Of a DNA stretch of 64,000 nucleotides, positions 10,450 through 17,261 are shown piece by piece. The notes beneath the pieces are model-generated. The model worked only from the letters and a program-made list of their open reading frames with translations, was not told where the DNA came from and did no database searches. Each line of letters starts with the position of its first letter. Positions within the stretch are counted from its first letter, which is position 1. Made by a program: the position numbers and the translations under genes. The stretch spans positions 1,054,001-1,118,000 of the forward strand of contig CAWHEL010000004.1 of assembly GCA_963828555.1 (NCBI GenBank), given 5' to 3'. This DNA is from JADJPO01 sp963828555. Lineage in GTDB: Bacteria; Actinomycetota; Actinomycetes; Actinomycetales; Kineosporiaceae.

Positions 10450-11235
10450 TCATGAGTCGAGGTCCGGCGGAATGGACAGGCACGCCTCGGCGGCGAGCCA
10501 GAACACCTTCTCGCGCACCGAGGTCTGCTTCTGCCAGTGCCGGGAGTCCCACACCTCGCTGCTCAGGTCGTCACCACCGTAGAGCAGGTACCCGAGCGGG
10601 ACGTCGCGGAAGGCCGCCACGGCGAACAGCGCCGCCGCCTCCATCTCGACCACCAGCGCCCCCTCGGCGCGGCGCCGGGCGATCCGCTGCGGCGTCTCCC
10701 GGTAGTAGGCGTCCGTCGTCCACGTCGTGCCGGCGACGTAGGGGACGCCGTCGCGTCGCAAGGCGTCCTCGACGGCGCGCACCGCGGCGTCCGCTGCGGC
10801 GATCGACCGTGACGGCGGTGCGTAGTGGTAGGACGTGCCCTCGTCGCGCAGCGCCGTGGTGGGGATGACGAGGTGGCCCAGAGTGAGGTCGGCCGACAGC
10901 ACCCCGGCCCCGCCGCAGACCACGAATCGCTTGCAGCCGTAGGCGATCAGCTCTTCCAGGACCCCCGCGGCCAGGGGTGCGCCGACTCCTGGCTGGGTGA
11001 ACGCGAGCCGCCGCCCGTCCACGTCGATCTCGTAGAGCGGCCATCGGCCGGCCTCGCTGGTGACGTGGGCAGGGGTCGTCGCCTGGTGCTCGCGCGCCAC
11101 CGTGTCGATCACTTCGCGGAAGAAGCACAGGACGGCGCACTCCGGCACGTCGCGCGGCCGGATCACCCGGGAGGGCTCGATGAACGCCTCCCGCGACGGG
11201 TCGAACTCGAGGATCGGGGCGTGGTGCGAATCCAT
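10450..11235 (-). CDS. Nucleoside phosphorylase (PNP/UDP family)
   Basis: A 261-residue protein of the purine/uridine phosphorylase superfamily, which cleaves nucleosides with phosphate. Visible: FTQPGVGAPLAAGVLEELIAY, FVVCGGAGVLSADLTLGHLV (phosphate and ribose region) and ALVVEMEAAALFAVA, whose Glu-Met-Glu normally contacts ribose. The C-terminus has YGGDDLSSEVWDSRHW, shared by an uncharacterised actinobacterial subgroup. The ATG at 11235 is preferred; an ATG at 11268 lies inside repeat A2 behind GGAG and cannot be excluded. Base preference is not readable. It converges on the small frameshifted gene with a 13-nt gap. Confidence 0.82.
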   Translation of the reverse strand: MDSHHAPILEFDPSREAFIEPSRVIRPRDVPECAVLCFFREVIDTVAREHQATTPAHVTSEAGRWPLYEIDVDGRRLAFTQPGVGAPLAAGVLEELIAYGCKRFVVCGGAGVLSADLTLGHLVIPTTALRDEGTSYHYAPPSRSIAAADAAVRAVEDALRRDGVPYVAGTTWTTDAYYRETPQRIARRRAEGALVVEMEAAALFAVAAFRDVPLGYLLYGGDDLSSEVWDSRHWQKQTSVREKVFWLAAEACLSIPPDLDS

Positions 11236-11256
11236 GCCCCGATGATCGCTGATCCC

Positions 11257-11340
11257 CAACCCGCTCATGCTCCGCGGGTGTCCATGTGTGAAGGCTTACA
11301 TGACCCTGAGCGTGTACACCTGCGGAGCATGAGCGGGTTG
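11257..11340. repeat. Dispersed palindromic repeat A, copy 2
   Basis: Arms 11257-11281 (caacccgctcatgctccgcg plus ggtgt) and 11316-11340 match as an inverted repeat in 24 of 25 positions, with a 34-nt spacer. The outer 18 bp are identical to copy 3. It lies just upstream of the nucleoside phosphorylase start. No target-site duplication is evident. Confidence 0.88.
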
Positions 11341-11707
11341 GCTGTCGCCATCCCGTTCGATGACGATCTCCTGCGGCGCCGCCCGCGCAGGCCTCGAGCG
11401 AGCGTTGCGGCCACGGCCAGGATCGCCAGCTACGGGCGTCGACCAGGAGCAAGAGAAGAGAACCAGCACCAGGCCACCAGGAGGACGAACAGTGCGGGCC
11501 CCGCTCGTGCCGATCGCCAGCGCGATGGGATTGCCGCTGGGGTCGAAGGGGTTTGGGTCGGTGGACTGGCCACGCCGACGTCGTCGCCGGGCTGCGATCC
11601 GGCGACCAGGAGAGGCCAACGCCGCATTCAGACGATGGGCACCCGGGTTCCCTCGTCACCGGCAGTGGTGCTCGGGCCGGCACTGCGCGTCGCTGCGCTC
11701 ATCTCCG
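11341..11707. other. Intergenic stretch with a possible membrane-protein remnant
   Basis: There is no convincing intact gene between repeats A2 and B1. On the minus strand a Pro-rich segment (STDPNPFDPSGNPIALAIGT) continues in another frame into a membrane-like segment (GPALFVLLVAWCWFSSLA) that stops at 11430. Deleting one C of the CCCC run at 11499-11502 would fuse the two. A second hydrophobic stretch (LAILAVAATLARGL) lies beyond the stop. This looks like a decayed small membrane protein, or one broken by sequence error. No homology is claimed. Confidence 0.3.
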
Positions 11708-11766
11708 GTGGGCACGGCGTGACGTTGCACCCGCCAGACGGGCACGGCGTCACGTTGTGCCCATCA
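11708..11766. repeat. Dispersed repeat B, copy 1 (at the parC stop)
   Basis: Read on the minus strand, this 59-nt element begins with the TGA stop codon of parC (tgatgggcacaacgt...). It matches copy 2 at 34885-34943 in 53 of 59 positions. It contains two units, each framed by inverted GGGCAC/GTGCCC-like ends around ACGTCACG-like centres, so it could fold as tandem hairpins. Confidence 0.8.
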
Positions 11767-14700
11767 GTGGGGGAGGGGGCCGGCGATGGCGGCGATGGGT
11801 TGGGGGAGGGGGGTTCCGGAGCCGTCGCGGCGGGGGTCGGGGGGCGGCAGAGGGACCGGGACGCCGTTGGCGGCGGCGGCCAGGGCGGGCGTGGGGCCGG
11901 CCCAGGCCAGAAGCAGCGTGTCCTCGCCCTTGAGGAAGCGGTGGCAGCGCACGCCGCCGGTGGCCCGGCCCTTGGCCGGGTACTCCGCGAAAGGGGTCAC
12001 CTTGGCGGCACCGGCCTGGGTGCCCGGCAGCCCGTAGGAGGCCCCGGCCACGGTGACCACCACGCTGGCCCACTCGCCGTCGTCCAGGGTGAGGTCGACC
12101 GCGCCGAAGAAGACCACCCGGGCACCCGGAGACAGCGCGATCCCGGCCATGCCGCCGGCGGCCCGACCCTGCGGGCGCACCTTGTCAGCGGGGAACCGCA
12201 GGAGCTGGGCGTCACTGGTGACGAAGACCAGGTCGCTCTGCGCCGAGGGCAGCTCGGCGGCGCCGACCACGACGTCGCCGTCGCGCAGCGCCACGACCTC
12301 CCACGAGTCCCTGTTGGCGGGGTAGTCCACGATCACCCGCTTCACCACCCCGGACGCCGTGCCGAGCGCGATCCCGGGTGAGTCCTCGTCGAGCGAGGCC
12401 AGGGTGAGTACCCGCTCGCCCTTGGCCAGGGCCAGGAACTCCTCGACCCGCGCCCCGCCGGACAGCGACGGTGCGGTGGAGACCGGGGGCAGCGAGGGCA
12501 TGTCGATCACGCCGAGGCGGATCATGCGGCCGTGGGTGGTCACCGCGGCCACCTCGCCCCGCGCGGTGGCGCGCACGCAGGCCACCACGGCGTCGTGCGC
12601 GGCGCGCCGGGCCTGGTCGGGCGGGGGCAGCGGCTCGTCGCTCGCCGTGCGGGCGAGCAGGCCGGTGGACGACAGCAGCACCCAGCACGGGTCGTCGGCC
12701 ACCTCCAGCGGTGCCGAGCGGGCGGCGGTGACGGCGGTGCCCGCCGACTCCAGCAGTACCGTGCGGCGGGGGGTGCCGTAAGCGGCGGCCACGTCGGCCA
12801 GCTCATCGGAGACCACTGCCCGCCGACGACCCTCGTCGGCCAGGATCTCGGTCAGCTCGGCCATCGTGGCCTGCAGTTCGCCCTTCTCCGTCTCGAGCTC
12901 GATGGTGGAGTACTTGGTCAGCCGGCGCAGCGGCATCTCCAGGATGTAGTCGGTCTGCACCCGGGTCAGGTCGAACACGCTCATCAGCCGTTCCCGCGCC
13001 TGGGCGGTGTCGTCGCTGCCCCGGATCACCGCGATCACCTCGTCGATGTCCAGGATCGCGATCAGCAGGCCCTCGACCAGGTGCAGCCGGTCGGCGGCCT
13101 TGCCCAGGCGGTAGGCGCACCGGCGGCGGACGACGTCGAGCCGGTGGGCGACGTAGATCTGCAGCATCTCGCGCAGGCCCAGCGTGCGCGGCTGTCCCTC
13201 GACCAGGGCCACGTTGTTGATCCCGAAGGAGTCCTCCAGCGGGGTCATCCGGTAGAGCTGCTCGAGCACGGCCTCGGCGTGGAAGCCTCCCTTGAGCTCG
13301 ATCACCAGGCGCAGCCCATGCTCGCGGTCGGTCAGGTCGACCACGTCGGCGATGCCCTGCAACTTCTTGGCCTGCACCAGGTCCTTGATCTTCTCGATCA
13401 CCTTCTCCGGCCCGATCAGGTACGGCAGTTCGGTGATCACGATCCCCTGGCGGCGCGGCGTGACGTTCTCGAACCGGGCCGTGGCCCGGGTCTTGAAGCT
13501 GCCCCGGCCACCGGCGTAGGCGTCCCGAATCCCTTCCAGCCCAACGATCTTCCCGCCTGCGGGCAGGTCCGGTCCGGGCACGAACCGCATCAGGTCGTCC
13601 AGGGTGGCATCGGGGTGGGCGAGCAGGTGCCGGGCCGCGCCGACCACCTCGATCAGGTTGTGCGGCGCCATGTTGGTGGCCATGCCGACGGCGATCCCGC
13701 TGGCCCCGTTGACCAGGAGATTCGGCAGCGCCGCCGGCAGCACCTCGGGCTGGGTCAGCTGGCCGTCGTAGTTGGGCACGAAGTCGACGACGTCCTCGCC
13801 CAGGCCGTCGGTCATCAGCAACGCCGTGGCCGCCATGCGGGCCTCGGTGTTGTGGTTGACGAAGCCGCCGGCGAGGAAGGAGTGGTCGGCGGACTCGACC
13901 TTGACCGAGTAGACCGGCTCGGCGCCCTGGTGCTCCACCGAGGCCACGGTGACGTAGCGGTAGCCCGGGTCCATGATCGCCGAGACGACCGCGCGCACCG
14001 GGGCACGTTCCATCCGCTGCAGCGTCGCCGTGCGCCGGTCCGGCCAGCGGTCGATGGTCTGATCGCTCAGCCATGGCCGCCCGTCCACCCGGGGGGTGGG
14101 CATCGCCCGCAGCAGGTAGTCGCCCAAGTAGGGGGCCACGTCGCCACCGAGCCGGTGGGTGGTCGCGGGCAGGGCGGCGAGGAGCGCCTCCAGTCGGGTC
14201 TGGTTGGCTGCCAGGAAGCCGACCGACGCGGCGAACTGGTCCACGTTGTGCCGCGCAGCGATGATCAGCCGGTACTCGGTGCGCACCACGTCCTGGGTCA
14301 GCTGCGCATGCACACCGAACTCCAGCAGCAGTTCCTGGACGTCGAGGGCCAGGCCCAGGCTCACCGTTCGGTACTCGATCGAGACCGAGTGGTGGCGGGT
14401 CTCCACGATCGAGCCGTCGCCCTCGAAGGCGGCCATCAGGAAGGCCCGCTTGGCGCCCGGGCCGGCGCACCAGATGACCTCCGGGATGCGCAACCGGGTG
14501 GCCGGCACACCGATCAACTCGCGCAACGGGCCTGCCGCGAACGGTGCCATGTCGCTCACCGTGAGCAGGTGAGTGGTCGCGTCCGACCGGTGCTCAGGCC
14601 GCTTCTCGACGAGGGAGGACCCGCCGACCAGACCGGCATAGGCCTCGGTCATCGCGGCGAAGAACACCGGGTCGGTGGTGGCGACGCCGGCGCGCTCCGG

Positions 14701-15492
14701 GGTGGCCCAGCCCCGGCTGACCCAGGCACCGACAAGCACCCCGAGGTGCCGCTCGGTGATGGTCGGCTCGGCGCCGACGGGCGCGTTGCGGGCCAGGCAG
14801 AGCACCTCGCCCGGCTCCAGCTCGTCGAGACGGCGCCAGATCAGCCGCGGCACCTGGTCGACCAGGCCCAGCGCCAGCACCGGATGGTTGTGACTTCCGC
14901 GCAGCTGGTGGCCGGAATCGGTCTGCACCGCGATCACCGGGTGCGAGCCGGAATGGAAGATCATGCTGGCCCGCACCGGGCGGCCGTCCCGGTCGAGCAC
15001 GTCCTGGTCCAGCCGGCGCTCGGAGTTCGGTTCGAGGCCGGCCAGGTCGGCGATCCGGGGGGAGCGCCCGTCGGCCAGACGGATCCGCGTGTCCCCCGTG
15101 ACGCAGTAACGGTAGGCGGCCGGGCCGTCGTCCAGCGAGCCGAAGTTGCCGTGCCCGTCCACCAGCGGCATGCGCAGGGTGAAGTCCTGAGCCAGCCGGA
15201 CCAGGGCGTCGTAGATGGCGGTGTCGCCGTGCGGGTGCAGCTTGCCCATCACGTCACCGACGATCCGGCTGCACTTGACGTGTGCCCGGTCGGGGCGCAG
15301 ACCCATCTCGGCCATCGAGTAGAGGATGCGGCGCTGCACCGGTTTGAGGCCGTCGCGCGCGTCGGGCAGCGCGCGGGAGTAGATCACCGAGTAGGCGTAC
15401 TCCAGGAAGGCGCCCTGCATCTCCTGCTCGACGTCCACGTCGACGATCCGCTCGGTGTAGTCCCCGGGTGGCGGTGTCTTCGGGCCGGCCAT
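11764..15492 (-). CDS. parC: DNA topoisomerase IV subunit A with an in-frame intein
   Basis: Breakage-rejoining subunit of a type IIA topoisomerase; 1242 codons, of which 419 are an intein, leaving an 823-residue host protein of normal ParC length. The N-extein has YSVIYSRALPDARDGLKPVQ, VMGKLHPHGDTAIYDALVRL and AAYRY, with catalytic Tyr129 as its last residue; the C-extein resumes TEARM. The C-terminal beta-pinwheel has RPQGRAAGG and YPAKGRATGG repeats but no QRRGGKG GyrA box, which favours ParC over GyrA. The ATG at 15492 has AGGAAGG 8-14 nt upstream. It faces parE across about 1.8 kb that includes repeats A1, A2 and B1. Splicing is needed for activity because the intein interrupts the active site. 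Confidence 0.9.
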   Translation of the reverse strand: MAGPKTPPPGDYTERIVDVDVEQEMQGAFLEYAYSVIYSRALPDARDGLKPVQRRILYSMAEMGLRPDRAHVKCSRIVGDVMGKLHPHGDTAIYDALVRLAQDFTLRMPLVDGHGNFGSLDDGPAAYRYCVTGDTRIRLADGRSPRIADLAGLEPNSERRLDQDVLDRDGRPVRASMIFHSGSHPVIAVQTDSGHQLRGSHNHPVLALGLVDQVPRLIWRRLDELEPGEVLCLARNAPVGAEPTITERHLGVLVGAWVSRGWATPERAGVATTDPVFFAAMTEAYAGLVGGSSLVEKRPEHRSDATTHLLTVSDMAPFAAGPLRELIGVPATRLRIPEVIWCAGPGAKRAFLMAAFEGDGSIVETRHHSVSIEYRTVSLGLALDVQELLLEFGVHAQLTQDVVRTEYRLIIAARHNVDQFAASVGFLAANQTRLEALLAALPATTHRLGGDVAPYLGDYLLRAMPTPRVDGRPWLSDQTIDRWPDRRTATLQRMERAPVRAVVSAIMDPGYRYVTVASVEHQGAEPVYSVKVESADHSFLAGGFVNHNTEARMAATALLMTDGLGEDVVDFVPNYDGQLTQPEVLPAALPNLLVNGASGIAVGMATNMAPHNLIEVVGAARHLLAHPDATLDDLMRFVPGPDLPAGGKIVGLEGIRDAYAGGRGSFKTRATARFENVTPRRQGIVITELPYLIGPEKVIEKIKDLVQAKKLQGIADVVDLTDREHGLRLVIELKGGFHAEAVLEQLYRMTPLEDSFGINNVALVEGQPRTLGLREMLQIYVAHRLDVVRRRCAYRLGKAADRLHLVEGLLIAILDIDEVIAVIRGSDDTAQARERLMSVFDLTRVQTDYILEMPLRRLTKYSTIELETEKGELQATMAELTEILADEGRRRAVVSDELADVAAAYGTPRRTVLLESAGTAVTAARSAPLEVADDPCWVLLSSTGLLARTASDEPLPPPDQARRAAHDAVVACVRATARGEVAAVTTHGRMIRLGVIDMPSLPPVSTAPSLSGGARVEEFLALAKGERVLTLASLDEDSPGIALGTASGVVKRVIVDYPANRDSWEVVALRDGDVVVGAAELPSAQSDLVFVTSDAQLLRFPADKVRPQGRAAGGMAGIALSPGARVVFFGAVDLTLDDGEWASVVVTVAGASYGLPGTQAGAAKVTPFAEYPAKGRATGGVRCHRFLKGEDTLLLAWAGPTPALAAAANGVPVPLPPPDPRRDGSGTPLPQPIAAIAGPLPH
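13849..15105 (-). mobile_element. Intein in the ParC active site (GyrA-type insertion site)
   Basis: A 419-residue protein intron between Tyr129 and the Thr that starts TEARM. It starts with Cys1 (CVTGDTRIRLADGRSPRIAD, block A). Block B is GSHNHPVL. It ends VYSVKVESADHSFLAGG then FVNHN, giving the block F/G His-Asn terminus; the +1 extein residue is Thr. Splicing residues are therefore complete. The centre is a LAGLIDADG-type endonuclease: motif 1 at intein residues 121-134 (LGVLVGAWVSRGWA) and motif 2 at 220-232 (RAFLMAAFEGDGS). Related GyrA inteins, as I recall them, have an acidic residue where motif 1 has Arg131, so cleavage activity may be lost. The same site is used by mycobacterial GyrA inteins. 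Confidence 0.92.
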
Positions 15493-15587
15493 GCCAGCGC
15501 TTCCTTCCTGGTGCTCTCGTGTGACGTGGACCCTCATTCTCGCCCGTCCGGGCGCCGGGATCGGTCAGCGACCCGCCCCAGGGCGGC

Positions 15588-16220
15588 TCACGGCGTCCAG
15601 GAAGTGCCGAAGCTGCCGTCGTGCGCGATCTCGGCCAGCGGACGGCGACCACGCCGCAACGAGGGGGAGCGCCGGTCGGGCGCGGGGTGCCCCAGGCCGA
15701 CGACGCCGACCGGGCGACGGTTGTCCGGGATCGAGAACCCTTGCCGCAGAGCGGGTATCCCATCCGGTGGGATGCCGAAGAAGCAGCCGGCCAGGCCGTC
15801 GTCCACCGCTGCCAGCTGCAGGATGAGGGCCGCCATGCCGGTGTCGACGTCCCAGTAGGGCACCGGCCACCGGCTCGGGTCACGGTCGGTCCAGCCCTTG
15901 TCCGGCTCGGCGTACCGGTCGAGATACCGCTCGGGATCGGACAGGCAGACCACCAGTACCGGGGCCGTGCGCATCCCCTCGAGCCAGGAGTCGGCCGGGG
16001 CCGCCGGGTCGGTGGTGAGCCGCCAGAACCGCTCGCGGTCGCCCGTCGCGGTGAGGACCAGGAAGTCCCAGCCCTGGCTGAAACCGGCGCTCGGCGCTCG
16101 GCTCGCCAACTCCAGGAATCGGGTCACCGCCGCCCGGGAGACAGCTCGTTCGGGTGCGTACCGACGGATCATTCGGCGCCGGCGAACCACATCAGCAAAT
16201 TCCACAAGCCACTCCTGCAT
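15588..16220 (-). CDS. Nitroreductase family protein
   Basis: A 210-residue FMN-dependent nitroreductase-fold protein. It shows the opening FMN-binding segment VVRRRRMIRRYAPERAV, then LELASRAPSAGFSQGWDFLV, and the closing GVVGLGHPAPDRRSPSLRRGRRP whose Arg/Gly residues bind the flavin phosphate. The middle has DVDTGMAALILQLAAVDDGL, the dimer-interface helix. Substrates could be nitroaromatics, quinones or a flavin; none can be assigned. The ATG at 16220 is preferred over TTG 16238 because a TAGGTTT -10-like element overlaps the longer form. It is divergent from the NlpC/P60 gene. Confidence 0.85.
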   Translation of the reverse strand: MQEWLVEFADVVRRRRMIRRYAPERAVSRAAVTRFLELASRAPSAGFSQGWDFLVLTATGDRERFWRLTTDPAAPADSWLEGMRTAPVLVVCLSDPERYLDRYAEPDKGWTDRDPSRWPVPYWDVDTGMAALILQLAAVDDGLAGCFFGIPPDGIPALRQGFSIPDNRRPVGVVGLGHPAPDRRSPSLRRGRRPLAEIAHDGSFGTSWTP

Positions 16221-16238
16221 TCGACGAGTTGTGCACAA

Positions 16239-16499
16239 AACCTAGGTCCAATGGCCTATCACTGCAGCTCAAGGGCATGTTCCCGGGGTCACTATGGCAC
16301 GCATCACTGCAATAATCGTGACGAGTGTCACGCCGGATATGTCCGACATGCCTGAAACTGGTCTCCGTTATGACTTTGTTATCCAGCCAAACTCGTGCAC
16401 CTTTGAATCAGTGCCCAGAACGGACACTGGATCTGCTCTCACGCCGAGTTCCGCCGGTGAGCGATCCTCGCGAGTGGCATTGACGCCGCGCCCAGTTCT
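16239..16499. other. AT-richer divergent promoter region
   Basis: This 261-nt stretch has lower GC than its surroundings and no plausible gene. It should hold the promoters for the nitroreductase (minus) and for the riboswitch-led NlpC/P60 transcript (plus). Candidate elements include TATGACTTTGTTATCC near 16369 and a short palindrome CGGATATGTCCG at 16335-16346. No start site can be fixed from sequence alone. Confidence 0.4.
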
Positions 16500-16648
16500 T
16501 TCCTTGACCAGATCACGGCGGAAGCGGGGGACCCACCTATCGGTGGCCCTCAGGGGCTACCTCGGGGTGAAGCCGGTACCCACCGGCCGGGCGACCTTCC
16601 CAGCCCGAACCCGACAGCTCACCTCGTAGGCGAAATCGGAAGGACCTA
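16500..16648 (+). ncRNA. Cyclic di-AMP riboswitch (ydaO-yuaA type)
   Basis: The leader has the conserved ydaO segments in order: GGAAGCGGGGGACCC (about 16520), GGGGTGAAGCCGG (about 16564), GGGCGACCTTCCCAGCCCG and then AACCCGACAGCTCACCTCGT with AGGCG (to about 16632). These strands form the two c-di-AMP pockets in known structures. It ends at the ribosome site of a secreted NlpC/P60 hydrolase, the most common actinobacterial target. In most studied cases c-di-AMP turns expression off. Confidence 0.9.
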
Positions 16649-16653
16649 CCGTC

Positions 16654-17205
16654 ATGTCGCTCACCCACGCTCGCTTCCGCATGCCCGCCATCGCTCTGGC
16701 CACCGCAGCGCTCTCCTCCTCGGCGGTCTTGATGACCCCGATGACGGCCAGCGCCGCGCCGGTCACCACCAGCCCGGCGGCCCTCTCCTCGACCACATCC
16801 TCCACCACCGCCACCGTCTCCTCCGCCCAGCTCCGGGCCCAGGCCGCCCTGACGGCACGGATCACTGCAGTGCTCGGCACGGCCGCCTCGCTCAAGGGGC
16901 GCCCCTACCGCTACGGTGCCACCGGCCCGCGCGCGTTCGACTGCTCGGGGTACGTCAAGTACGTCTACGCCCGCAACGGCATCAAGCTGCCCCGGACGGC
17001 GCAGCAGCAGTACCGCGCCTCGCGCAAGATCAGCAAGTCGCAGATCCGCAAGGGCGACCTGGTGTTCTTCGGCGGCGCGCACAAGTACCACGTGGCGGTC
17101 TACGCCGGCGACGGCATGATCTGGCACGCGCCGAGGTCGGGCAAGACCGTTCGCAAGGTCAAGATCTGGACCTCCAACTGGAGCGCCGGCCGCGTCATCG
17201 GCTGA
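16654..17205 (+). CDS. Secreted NlpC/P60 peptidoglycan hydrolase
   Basis: A 183-residue exported cell-wall hydrolase cleaving peptide stems. A signal peptide occupies about residues 1-35 (hydrophobic AIALATAALSSSAVLM, cleavage near TASAAP). A Ser/Thr-rich linker follows, and then the catalytic domain with Cys97 (AFDCSGYVKYVY), His146 (KYHVAVYAGDG) and His158 (IWHAPR) as the expected triad. There is no separate binding domain. GGAAGGA precedes the ATG at 16654, at the end of the c-di-AMP riboswitch, linking wall remodelling to the nucleotide signal. The gene ends at a hairpin shared with the convergent synthetase gene. Confidence 0.93.
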   Translation: MSLTHARFRMPAIALATAALSSSAVLMTPMTASAAPVTTSPAALSSTTSSTTATVSSAQLRAQAALTARITAVLGTAASLKGRPYRYGATGPRAFDCSGYVKYVYARNGIKLPRTAQQQYRASRKISKSQIRKGDLVFFGGAHKYHVAVYAGDGMIWHAPRSGKTVRKVKIWTSNWSAGRVIG

Positions 17206-17226
17206 GCCCGATGCACGAACGCCGTT

Positions 17227-17261
17227 GACCTGACCGGGCAGATTCACAGCCCGGTCAGGTC
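17227..17261. terminator. Perfect hairpin between convergent genes
   Basis: Arms gacctgaccgggc (17227-17239) and gcccggtcaggtc (17249-17261) are a perfect 13-bp inverted repeat with a 9-nt loop. It lies 22 nt after the NlpC/P60 stop and covers the last codons and stop of the minus-strand synthetase. There is no T-tract, as is usual at high GC. A bidirectional terminator or transcript stabiliser is the likely role. Confidence 0.65.

Noticed and set aside
11329..11480. Plus-strand frame beginning ATGAGC in the right arm of repeat A2
   Set aside because: GGAG is only one base from the ATG, the peptide is Arg-rich shadow sequence and nothing conserved follows.
11764..15537. Possible DNA gyrase subunit A
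   Set aside because: No QRRGGKG-like GyrA box in the C-terminal pinwheel, and the position near the principal sigma gene matches parE/parC; a remaining doubt is kept in the confidence.
12532..15858. Long 1108-codon open frame antisense to parC
   Set aside because: A GC-driven antisense shadow; composition is His/Gly/Arg-rich with no domain.
16294..16629. Small open frame across the c-di-AMP leader
   Set aside because: It runs through the conserved riboswitch structure and has no family resemblance.
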